From Mycolicibacterium monacense (GTDB lineage: Bacteria; Actinomycetota; Actinomycetes; Mycobacteriales; Mycobacteriaceae), in assembly GCF_010731575.1 (NCBI RefSeq), contig NZ_AP022617.1, positions 5,518,001-5,582,000 of the forward strand: a stretch of DNA of 64,000 nt, given 5' to 3'. This document shows, one piece after another, positions 17,966 through 24,994 of this stretch (positions are counted from its first letter, which is position 1; each line of letters opens with the position of its first letter). The notes under the pieces were generated by a model. The model searched no databases. It saw nothing but the letters and a program-made list of their open reading frames with translations, and had not been told where the DNA came from. Made by a program: the position numbers and the translations under genes.

Positions 17966-18823
17966 TCAGAGTGCGAAGCGGCGGAGCAGGGAATATGTCA
18001 GCGCGCCGGCGGCGAGCGCGCTCATCCCGACCGCCGCGGTGGTGGCGACGGCGGCGCCCGACGGGGCGGGAATGCGGTCGCGCAGCGACACCGGCCTGGT
18101 GAAGGTCAACACCGGCCAGCCGCGGGCGGTGGCTTCCTTGCGCAGCGCGCGGTCGGGGTTGACCACGGTCGGATGGCCCACCGCCTCGAGCATCGGCAGA
18201 TCGGTGATCGAATCGGAGTACGCGTAACAGTGCTCGAGTGCGTATCCCTCCCGCGCGGCGAGCGCGCGGATGGCTTCGACCTTGCCCTCGCCGTAGCAGT
18301 AGAAGGCGATCTCCCCGGTGTAGCGCCCGTCCTCGACGACCATCCGGGTCGCCATCGCGTGGGTGGCGCCCAGTCCGCGGGCGATCGGCGCGACGATCTC
18401 CTCGCCGGATGCGGACACGACCACCACGTCGCGGCCGCAGAGTTTGTGGTCGGCGATCAGGTCGGCCGCCTCGGCGAAGACCAGGGGGTCGACGATGTCG
18501 TGCAGCGTCTCGTTGACGATGGACTTGATCTGCTCGACATCCCACCCGGTGCACATGTTGGTCACGTAGGACCGCATGCGGTCCATCTGGTCGTGGTCGG
18601 CGCCCGACATCAGGAAGAAGAACTGTGCGTAGGTGGACTTGAGCACGGCTCGCCGATTCAGGAGGCCCTGATCGAAGAAAGGTTTGCTGAAAGCCAACGT
18701 GCTCGACTTCGCAATGACCGTCTTGTCAAGATCGAAAAACGCAGCCGTGCGCACGGGGTGATCGGCCGGCGATGCCGCTGGCTGCTCGCTGGGCGACGCG
18801 GCGTCCTGCTCAGATGCGCTCAC
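17966..18823 (-). CDS. HAD-family phosphatase (SerB-like) with C-terminal membrane helix
   Basis: 285 residues, orthologous to Rv3661. HAD motifs: DLDKT (Asp31, Asp33), SASGEE (about 142-147), a lysine in GEGK (about 182) and YSDSITDLP (about 205-213). A hydrophobic C-terminal segment (about 255-275) followed by LLRRF suggests a tail anchor. GTG at 18823 is chosen because it matches the family N-terminus; the frame is open to 18874. Members of this IB subfamily dephosphorylate phosphoserine or lipid head groups, and the substrate here is unknown. It sits between two small RNAs, Ms1-type downstream and 6C upstream. Confidence 0.88.
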   Translation of the reverse strand: MSASEQDAASPSEQPAASPADHPVRTAAFFDLDKTVIAKSSTLAFSKPFFDQGLLNRRAVLKSTYAQFFFLMSGADHDQMDRMRSYVTNMCTGWDVEQIKSIVNETLHDIVDPLVFAEAADLIADHKLCGRDVVVVSASGEEIVAPIARGLGATHAMATRMVVEDGRYTGEIAFYCYGEGKVEAIRALAAREGYALEHCYAYSDSITDLPMLEAVGHPTVVNPDRALRKEATARGWPVLTFTRPVSLRDRIPAPSGAAVATTAAVGMSALAAGALTYSLLRRFAL

Positions 18824-18946
18824 CTGGCCAGCATAAACACGAACGTCGTGACATCCGGGGTGCCGGGTGTACAAATTGGCAGATCAAGACACGTGTCCGA
18901 ATGCGCAATATTCAAACGAATCAGCAATTTCTCAGGCATGCGGGAC

Positions 18947-18977
18947 TTGCATTCCGTGGCCGTACCGTGTGTATAGT
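18947..18977 (+). promoter_or_regulatory. Promoter of the 6C small RNA
   Basis: TTGCAT (18947-18952) and TATAGT (18972-18977), spaced 19 bases, with TGTG directly ahead of the -10 box that could compensate for the long spacer. Transcription should start about 7 bases after the -10. Confidence 0.6.
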
Positions 18978-18983
18978 GGGCGT

Positions 18984-19081
18984 TACCCGGGTTATGCCGG
19001 GTGTGCATCAGCCCGACCCCCCGGGGCTGATACACGACGACCTCCGCCTCCTCCCCCCCCTGGCGGGGGTCGTCCCTTTTT
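18984..19081 (+). ncRNA. 6C small RNA (B11/ncRv13660c-type)
   Basis: Two hairpins with cytosine-rich loops define the actinobacterial 6C family, and both are present. Hairpin 1: ATCAGCCC (19007-19014) pairs with GGGCTGAT (19024-19031) around a loop GACCCCCCG. Hairpin 2: GACGACCTCCGCC (19036-19048) pairs with GGCGGGGGTCGTC (19062-19074), with one T-G pair, around a loop carrying eight Cs. It is followed by CCTTTTT, so it doubles as the terminator. The roughly 98-base length and the position between the Rv3661-like gene and ssd match B11 of M. tuberculosis, which regulates mRNAs by C-rich loop pairing. The rest of the 428-base gap shows nothing else convincing. Confidence 0.93.
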
Positions 19082-19251
19082 CGGGGTGTTGCATTCGCAA
19101 TCCGGATAACGCGGCTGATGCCGAAACGTTGCCGAACCGACACACGGAGTGCGGCCGTCCGGTTGTCCACAGTTGCTGGTTTGTCCACAAGTGGTAACGG
19201 AACGGGCCTCGGCGGGCGCTGAGTCGCCGGTCCGCGCGGCACAGTTGTCCC

Positions 19252-20313
19252 ATGACCACCCCAGGCGTACTCGCTCTGCTGAGCGGTCCGACCCTGCGCG
19301 ACGACGTCGACCGCGTCGCGGCGGCGGCCGCGGTCGTCGTCGTCCACGCCGCCGAACCGTCGAGCCGCAAGGCGTGGACCGCCGCGGCGGCCATCCTCCT
19401 CGACGACCAGGCGGCCCGCCGGTGCGCCGCGCAGGCACTGCCCAGACGTGACCGCGTCGTCCTCGTCGGGCGGGCACCGCTCGGCGAGGAGCAATGGCAC
19501 GCCGCGATCGCCGTGGGCGCGCAGCGGGTGATGGCGCTGCCGGAGCAGGAGAGCGACCTGGTCGTCCTGCTCGCCGACGCCGCCGAATCGGTGCGCGACG
19601 ACGTCCGACGAGGCCCTGTCGCCGCCGTCGTGGCAGGTCGGGGCGGGGCAGGGGCCTCGGTGCTCGCCGCGGCGCTCGCCCTGTCGGTCACCGATGCGCT
19701 GCTCGTCGACGTGGATCCCTGGAGTGGTGGGCTGGACCTGCTGCTCGGGGTCGAGACCACGGCCGGACTGCGTTGGCCGGATCTGGCGCTGCGGGCCGGC
19801 CGGGTCGGGTATCCGGCGCTGCGCGACGCGCTGCCTCGGCGCGGCGGCGTCACACTGCTGGCGAACGGACGCGGCGGAGGCGAGATCGACCCGACGGCGC
19901 TGGCCGCGGTGGTGGAGGCAGGCAGCCGCGGCGGCACGACGGTGGTCTGCGACGTGCCGCGCCGCTCGACCGCCGCGGCCGAGAACGCGCTCGACGCCGC
20001 CGATTTGGTGATCATGGTCGTCACCGCCGAGGTCCGGGCATGCGCGGCGGCCGGCGCGATGGTGCCGTGGCTGTCGGCGATCAACCCCAACGTCGGCCTG
20101 GTGGTTCGCGGGCCCGCGCCGGGCGGTTTGCGCGCGGCCGAGGTCGCGGCTTCGGTCGGACTGCCACTGCTGGCGGCGATGCGACCGCAGCCCGGGGTGG
20201 CCGAGGCGCTCGAACGCGGTGGTCTGCGGGTCGCCCGGCGCGCACCGCTGGCGGCCGCGGCGCGCCGCGTGCTGGAAGTGCTGCAGCGTCATCCCGCGGA
20301 GGCGGTGGCGTGA
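19252..20313 (+). CDS. ssd: Ssd, septum-site/CpaE-TadZ-like protein
   Basis: 353 residues of the actinobacterial CpaE-homologue family, orthologous to Rv3660c. An N-terminal receiver-like region (about 1-110) precedes a MinD/ParA-like fold. The deviant P-loop GRGGAGAS (about 130-137) lacks both lysines of MinD proteins, so ATP hydrolysis is doubtful. VDVDP (about 150) and CDVP (about 243) mark the expected strands. TadZ/CpaE proteins position the Tad secretion machine at the pole, and the tuberculosis protein affects septation. The stop overlaps the GTG of tadA by four bases. Confidence 0.92.
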   Translation: MTTPGVLALLSGPTLRDDVDRVAAAAAVVVVHAAEPSSRKAWTAAAAILLDDQAARRCAAQALPRRDRVVLVGRAPLGEEQWHAAIAVGAQRVMALPEQESDLVVLLADAAESVRDDVRRGPVAAVVAGRGGAGASVLAAALALSVTDALLVDVDPWSGGLDLLLGVETTAGLRWPDLALRAGRVGYPALRDALPRRGGVTLLANGRGGGEIDPTALAAVVEAGSRGGTTVVCDVPRRSTAAAENALDAADLVIMVVTAEVRACAAAGAMVPWLSAINPNVGLVVRGPAPGGLRAAEVAASVGLPLLAAMRPQPGVAEALERGGLRVARRAPLAAAARRVLEVLQRHPAEAVA

Positions 20314-21476
20314 CCTCATCGCTGATCGATCGGGTGCGGGAGCGGCTCGCCGCCGAGTCGTCCCCGCTGCACCCGGCGGTCGTCGCGGCCGCCATCCGGG
20401 CGGAGTCGGGTGGCGTCCTCGGTGACACCGAGGTGCTGACCAATCTGCGGGCGCTGCAGACCGAACTGACCGGTGCGGGTCCGCTCGAACCGCTGCTGTG
20501 CGCCGACGGCACCACCGACGTGCTGGTCACCGCGCCCGACGCGGTGTGGATCGACGACGGAAAGGGCCTGCGCCGCACCACGGTCCGGTTCGCCGACGAA
20601 GGTGCTGTGCGCCGGCTCGCGCAGCGGCTGGCGCTGGCCGCGGGGCGTCGCCTGGACGAGGCCCAGCCGTGGGTCGACGGTCAACTGCACGGGCTCGGCG
20701 CGGGCGGGTTCACCGTGCGCCTGCACGCCGTGCTCCCACCGGTCGCGGCTGCGGGCACGTGTCTGTCCCTTCGGGTGTTGCGTCCGGCCACACAGGATCT
20801 GGCCGCGCTGGTCGCCGCGGGCACGATCGCCGACGAGGCGTCGGCGCTGCTGCGCGACGTGATCGACGCCCGGCTGGCGTTCCTGGTCAGCGGCGGAACC
20901 GGAGCGGGGAAGACGACGCTGCTCGCCGCCGCGCTCGGCGCGGTCGCCGGCCAAGAACGGATCGTCTGCGTCGAGGACGCCGCCGAACTGGCGCCGCAGC
21001 ATCCCCATGTGGTGAAACTGGTCGCCCGCGGCGCGAACGTCGAGGGAGTCGGCGAGGTGACCGTGCGCGATCTCGTACGGCAGGCGCTGCGGATGCGGCC
21101 CGACCGGATCGTCGTCGGGGAGGTCCGCGGCGCGGAGGTCGTCGACCTGCTCGCCGCGCTCAACACCGGCCACGACGGCGGTGCGGGGACCGTACACGCC
21201 AACAGCCCCGCCGAGGTGCCTGCACGGATGGAGGCCCTCGGCGCGGTCGGCGGGCTCAGCCGAGCGGCGTTGCACAGCCAGTTGACCGCCGCGGTGCAGG
21301 TGCTCCTGCACGTGGCGCGCGACCGCACCGGCGCGCGCCGGCTCACGCAGATCGCGCTGCTGCAACCGCACGACGACGGACGCGTGCGCGTGGTTCCGGC
21401 GTGGCAGATCGATCGTGGGTTCGACGCCGGTGCCGCGGATTTGCGCCGCCTGGTGTCGTCGAGGAGGGCGCGATGA
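20310..21476 (+). CDS. tadA: TadA/CpaF-type secretion ATPase
   Basis: 388-residue type II/IV secretion ATPase (heli_sec_ATPase group), orthologous to Rv3659c. The P-loop GGTGAGKT lies at 195-202. An Asp box EDAAEL (about 221-226), the Walker B region RPDRIVVGEVRG (about 264-275) and a His box TGHDGGAGTVHAN (about 285-297) follow. The long open frame upstream is rejected; the GTG at 20310 overlaps the ssd stop. It should power assembly or export of the Flp-like pilin encoded downstream, together with the TadB and TadC membrane platform. Confidence 0.94.
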   Translation: MTSSLIDRVRERLAAESSPLHPAVVAAAIRAESGGVLGDTEVLTNLRALQTELTGAGPLEPLLCADGTTDVLVTAPDAVWIDDGKGLRRTTVRFADEGAVRRLAQRLALAAGRRLDEAQPWVDGQLHGLGAGGFTVRLHAVLPPVAAAGTCLSLRVLRPATQDLAALVAAGTIADEASALLRDVIDARLAFLVSGGTGAGKTTLLAAALGAVAGQERIVCVEDAAELAPQHPHVVKLVARGANVEGVGEVTVRDLVRQALRMRPDRIVVGEVRGAEVVDLLAALNTGHDGGAGTVHANSPAEVPARMEALGAVGGLSRAALHSQLTAAVQVLLHVARDRTGARRLTQIALLQPHDDGRVRVVPAWQIDRGFDAGAADLRRLVSSRRAR

Positions 21477-22261
21477 GCGTCGCCGCCGTCGCGCTCGCGT
21501 TGGCGCTGCTGCTCAACCCCGTCGACGTGAGTCGGCGCTTGCACCCCCCTGCGCCGCGGCCGGCGCGCCGCGGACTGGTCCACGCGCTGACCGTGCCGGC
21601 CGCCCTGTCGGCGATCGTGCTGTGGTCGGTGACATCCGTCGGCGTGGTAATGGCCGCGGCGGTGGCCGGCGCCACCGCGGCAGTACGGATCCGCAACCGG
21701 CGCAGAAGGATACGGCGTAACCGCGAGTCGGAGTCGTTGCAGTCTGCGCTCGAGGTCCTGGTGGGCGAACTCCGCGTGGGCGCACACCCGGTGGCCGCGT
21801 TCGAAACCGCCGCCGGCGAGATCGACGGGCAGGTGGCGGATTCCCTGCGGGCCGTCGCGGCGCGCGCCCGGCTCGGCGCCGATGTCGCGGCGGGTCTGCA
21901 CGACACCGCGAGGAAGTCTTCGCTCGCCTCGCAGTGGGACCGCATCGCGGTGTGCTGGCAGCTGGCCCAGACCCACGGCCTGTCCATCGCCGCGCTGATG
22001 CAGACCGCGCAGCGCGACATCGCCGAACGACAACGCTTTTCGTCGCGGGTGAGCGCCGGGATGGCCGGGGCGCGGGCGACCGCCGCGGTGCTGGCGGGGC
22101 TGCCCGTCCTCGGCATCGGCCTCGGTCAGATGATCGGGGCCGACCCGGGGCGCCTCCTGCTGGGCGGCGGGGCAGGCGGCTGGCTGCTGCTGATCGGTGT
22201 GACGCTGTCCTGCGCCGGCCTGCTGTGGTCGGACCGCATCACCGCGGGTGTGACGACGTGA
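21473..22261 (+). CDS. TadB-like inner-membrane platform protein
   Basis: 262 residues, orthologous to Rv3658c. Two N-terminal hydrophobic segments (about 3-15 and 36-65) precede a basic stretch (RIRNRRRRIRRNR). A T2SF/GspF-like helical domain (about 75-200) and two C-terminal membrane helices (about 205-225, 230-255) follow. ATG at 21473 overlaps the tadA stop (ATGA). It partners with TadC in the secretion platform. Confidence 0.88.
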   Translation: MSVAAVALALALLLNPVDVSRRLHPPAPRPARRGLVHALTVPAALSAIVLWSVTSVGVVMAAAVAGATAAVRIRNRRRRIRRNRESESLQSALEVLVGELRVGAHPVAAFETAAGEIDGQVADSLRAVAARARLGADVAAGLHDTARKSSLASQWDRIAVCWQLAQTHGLSIAALMQTAQRDIAERQRFSSRVSAGMAGARATAAVLAGLPVLGIGLGQMIGADPGRLLLGGGAGGWLLLIGVTLSCAGLLWSDRITAGVTT

Positions 22262-22836
22262 GCGCGGCGGCGGCCCTGCTGGCCCTGGCGCTGCTGCTGA
22301 CCGGCCGCGACGGCGGTGTGCGGATGGGCCGGTTGCGCACGGCCGGGCGGCGGACCGCCCGGCCAACCGAGCGGGGCGGAGCGGACCCACTCGCAGCGGC
22401 GTCGACCTTCGACGTGCTGACGGCCTGCCTGACCTCGGGAATGGCGGTGTCGTCGGCCGCGTCCGCGGCGGCGGCCTCAGCACCGACCGGCCTGGCCGCA
22501 ATCCTCGCGAGGGCCGCCGACATGCTGGCGCTCGGCGCGGACGCGGCGACCGCCTGGTCGGACCCCGGGACCCCGCTCGACGACCATGCCCGCGCCCTGA
22601 TGCGACTGGCCCGGCGGTCCGCGGAGTCCGGTACGGCGCTCGCGCAGGGCGTCGCCGACCTGGCGGCCGAATCGCGAAGCGACGCAGCCGATGCGGCGCG
22701 GGCCACCGCAGAGCGGGCAGGTGTCCTGATCGCCGCGCCGCTCGGAGTGTGTTACCTGCCGGCCTTCCTGTGCCTGGGCATCGTGCCCGTGGTGGTCGGC
22801 CTGGCCGGGGACGTCCTGCAGTCGGGGTTGTGGTGA
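22258..22836 (+). CDS. TadC-like inner-membrane platform protein
   Basis: 192 residues, orthologous to Rv3657c. It has a first hydrophobic segment at 2-15 and a helical T2SF-like core (about 48-155) rich in Ala/Ser. One or two C-terminal membrane segments (about 160-188) include LPAFLCLGIVPVVVGL. GTG at 22258 overlaps the tadB stop. It is shorter than classical TadC proteins, as usual in actinobacteria. Confidence 0.86.
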   Translation: MSAAAALLALALLLTGRDGGVRMGRLRTAGRRTARPTERGGADPLAAASTFDVLTACLTSGMAVSSAASAAAASAPTGLAAILARAADMLALGADAATAWSDPGTPLDDHARALMRLARRSAESGTALAQGVADLAAESRSDAADAARATAERAGVLIAAPLGVCYLPAFLCLGIVPVVVGLAGDVLQSGLW

Positions 22837-22884
22837 TGACCGGGATCCGCGGACGGCCCGCGGACGGGAACAAGGGAGGGCACG

Positions 22885-23091
22885 ATGTCACTCAAGGCGA
22901 CACTCGAGGAGTTGCAGGCGCGGTTGACCGTGCTGGCGGTCGACGACGCCGGCATGTCCACCGTCGAGTACGCCATCGGAACCGTAGCCGCGGCGGCGTT
23001 CGGCGCCATCCTCTACACGGTGGTCACCGGCGACTCGATCATGAGCGCACTGACCAACATCATCAGCCGCGCGCTCAACACCAATGTCTGA
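22885..23091 (+). CDS. Flp-type prepilin (Rv3656c-like)
   Basis: 68-residue pilin-like protein. A short charged leader ends in DDAG, followed by MSTVEY and a hydrophobic helix. That is the G|xxxxEY cleavage signature of Flp prepilins, predicted to be cut after Gly23 to leave 45 residues. A Shine-Dalgarno AGGGAGG lies about 5 bases ahead of the ATG. No prepilin peptidase gene is in the window, so processing must come from elsewhere. It is the likely structural cargo of the TadA/B/C machine. Confidence 0.88.
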   Translation: MSLKATLEELQARLTVLAVDDAGMSTVEYAIGTVAAAAFGAILYTVVTGDSIMSALTNIISRALNTNV

Positions 23092-23420
23092 CTGATGATC
23101 TCGGTGGCGCCACGGTCGAGGCGGCGTTCGCGATCGCGGCGGTGGTGGTGGTGCTCGGCGTGTGTGTCGCCGGCCTGTCGGCCGTCGGGGCGCAGGTGCG
23201 GTGCGTCGACGCCGCGCGTGAGGCGGCACGCCTGGCGGCGCGCGGTGACGACCGGTCGGCGACCGAGGTGGCCGGCAGGATCGCCCCGAAGGGGGCGGCG
23301 GTGGACCTGCGGTGGGACGGTGACCTGGTCTATGCCCGCGTCAGCAGCAGGCCTCCGATCCTGTTCGGTGTCAACATCTCCGCGCAGGCGGTGGCCGTGG
23401 CCGAACCCGGCGTCCGATGA
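23088..23420 (+). CDS. TadE-like minor pilin (Rv3655c-like), probable CTG start
   Basis: About 110 residues. The N-terminus DDLGGATVEAAFAIAAVVVVLGV has a G|xxxxE pilin-like site directly before one membrane helix. The exported part has a cysteine (VRCVDAAREAAR). No ATG, GTG or TTG is available in frame near the start without losing the pilin signature. CTG at 23088 overlaps the pilin stop as CTGA, imitating the ATGA/GTGA overlaps of the rest of the operon, and is proposed as the start. Initiation is therefore inferred. Confidence 0.78.
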   Translation: MTDDLGGATVEAAFAIAAVVVVLGVCVAGLSAVGAQVRCVDAAREAARLAARGDDRSATEVAGRIAPKGAAVDLRWDGDLVYARVSSRPPILFGVNISAQAVAVAEPGVR

Positions 23421-23760
23421 CCGCGGCGCGGCGAGCCTCACCGCGGTCGCCGCCGTGGCGGTGCTGATCGCCGTCACGGGTGGTCTGACACAGGTGGGCT
23501 CGGCGGTGGCCGCGCGTCACCGGGCGCAGGCCGCCGCGGATCTCGCCGCGCTGGCCGCCGCCGCACGGATCGCCTCGGGAGCCCGATCAGCCTGTGCGCA
23601 GGCGGCTCTCGTCGCCCGGGCGATGGACACGACGGTGACCGACTGCGCCGCCGACGGTCTGGAGGTGGTGGTCCACGTCGAAGCCCGGGTGGGGTCGGGT
23701 ACCTGGAGATTCGGGCCCGCGCACGCGGCCGCGCGTGGGGGACCGGTGCTACTCCGGTGA
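23368..23760 (+). CDS. TadE-like protein of the helicase/secretion neighbourhood (Rv3654c-like), start uncertain
   Basis: Protein of up to 130 residues. The conserved part starts DDRGAASLTAVAAVAVLIAVTGG and continues with one membrane helix and an Ala-rich helical region (ARHRAQAAADLAALAAAA). It lacks the +5 glutamate of true pilins. The only standard start that keeps the helix is GTG at 23368, overlapping the previous gene by 53 bases. An ATG at 23417 in the usual ATGA overlap is in the wrong frame, as if a small indel removed the normal start. The 3' end overlaps the convergent PAS-like gene by 12 bases. Confidence 0.7.
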   Translation: MSTSPRRRWPWPNPASDDRGAASLTAVAAVAVLIAVTGGLTQVGSAVAARHRAQAAADLAALAAAARIASGARSACAQAALVARAMDTTVTDCAADGLEVVVHVEARVGSGTWRFGPAHAAARGGPVLLR

Positions 23761-24783
23761 CCCGGGCGGTGCGGTGGTCGGCGCCAACCGCGCCTCGCGC
23801 AACTCCTCGTCGGTGGGCAGCCGCACCGAGGCCAGGCCGGCGAACGTCTCCGGTTCGAGTTCGATGCGATTGATCGTCACGTGCACCGGCGCCCAGTCGC
23901 CGTCGGCGGTCCGCAACCGCATCACCGCGGTGGTGGCCTGGTCGGCGAGTTCGGTGATCATCCGCGCCAGATGCGCATCGTCGTCTGGGTGCACCTCGTT
24001 GGCGCGCCAGTCGTAGAACGGTGCCGGCGGATCGAGCCACTTGAGCAGCTTCCAGTTGTCCAGATCGACCAGCGCCCGGTGCAGACCCGTCTGAGACAAC
24101 CCGTCGAGTATCCGCTGGGCCAGGTGGTCGGGTGGCGGATGCTCGGGACCCTCGCGCTCCGCGCGCCAGTTCATCGCCCGGCACACCAACCTCTCCGCAC
24201 CGTTGTCCTGCGCCTCGAGCAGGGCGCGCGCGCTGAAGCCGACCGCGATCGGCGCGCCCTGATGGTCGGTGACGTCCCAGGTGCTGCAGAAGGTCTGGCC
24301 GGGTTCGGGCCGGACCGCCATCGACAGCACCTTGGTCTCGCTCGGATTGAGGTCGCGCATCGGCAGATCCTCGGCCAACGCCCGGCCGTGGGTGTCCTCG
24401 GCGTCCGGGTCGCGACCGCTGTTGGCCAGCGACTGCGTGGTGGCCGTCGCGATACCGGTCGTCAGATCCCACTTCAGCGGACCGGGTAGCGGACGTTCGG
24501 GTGGTTCCAGATTCGGTGGGCCGATCCAGACGTGCACCCCGTGGATGCGTCCGTCGGACATCTGCACCACCTCGGTGCGGATCACGCGGTCGTTCTTCGG
24601 CGTGATGCTCGACAGCCCCTGACCGGCTCGGACGGTCTCGGCGATGGCGGTCTGCACGGCCATCAGATGGGGATTGCGCCGCAGGAAGGCGCTGATCGGA
24701 ACCATCTTCTCGGCGCGCCGGCCCTGTGCGACGACGACGGGCTCACTCCCCAGTGTCTCCACCAGCAGCCAGTCGTGGCTCAT
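23749..24783 (-). CDS. Tandem PAS-like protein (Rv3651-like)
   Basis: 345 residues beginning MSHDWLLVETLG, exactly the family N-terminus; the frame open to 24831 is rejected. As I recall it, the tuberculosis orthologue contains PAS-type domains without a fused output domain, suggesting a sensing or scaffolding role. Here the N-terminal half has HGVHVWIGPPN and WDLTTGIAT. The C-terminal half has WLDPPAPFYDWRANEVHPDDDAHLARM, typical of a PAS fold. No membrane segments are seen. It is convergent with, and overlaps, the last tad gene. Confidence 0.85.
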   Translation of the reverse strand: MSHDWLLVETLGSEPVVVAQGRRAEKMVPISAFLRRNPHLMAVQTAIAETVRAGQGLSSITPKNDRVIRTEVVQMSDGRIHGVHVWIGPPNLEPPERPLPGPLKWDLTTGIATATTQSLANSGRDPDAEDTHGRALAEDLPMRDLNPSETKVLSMAVRPEPGQTFCSTWDVTDHQGAPIAVGFSARALLEAQDNGAERLVCRAMNWRAEREGPEHPPPDHLAQRILDGLSQTGLHRALVDLDNWKLLKWLDPPAPFYDWRANEVHPDDDAHLARMITELADQATTAVMRLRTADGDWAPVHVTINRIELEPETFAGLASVRLPTDEELREARLAPTTAPPGSPE

Positions 24784-24902
24784 GTCCGCGATTTTACGTC
24801 GCGCGCCCCCGCCACCGGATCCGTCGCGCATCCGCTGCGATCAGCGTGCGACGGCCCGGAGGACCGTTCGCATTTGGTGGCGGTCTCTGCCATAACAAGG
24901 TA

Positions 24903-24935
24903 TTTTGCTTCCACGCCCGGTTCCGGGCGGCAAAA
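24903..24935. terminator. Hairpin downstream of the DECH helicase gene
   Basis: TTTTGC (24903-24908) and GCAAAA (24930-24935) flank CGCCCGG (24914-24920) and CCGGGCG (24923-24929). These form a stem with a 5-base bulge and a very tight turn. It lies in the 211-base gap after the minus-strand helicase gene and ahead of the PAS-like gene. It may terminate the helicase transcript. Confidence 0.4.
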
Positions 24936-24994
24936 CGGATTGCGTACGAGGAGTCGACCGTCGAGGGGTCGGTCGGTTCCTCCTGTCAACGCTG

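Noticed and set aside
19494..20309. Extended N-terminus of tadA inside ssd
   Set aside because: The frame is open only because of high GC. The GTG at 20310 overlapping the ssd stop matches the operon pattern and the family length.
20681..22891. A 736-codon minus-strand frame over the tad genes
   Set aside because: Arg/Pro-rich shadow translation of well-supported overlapping tad genes; no start signal or motif.
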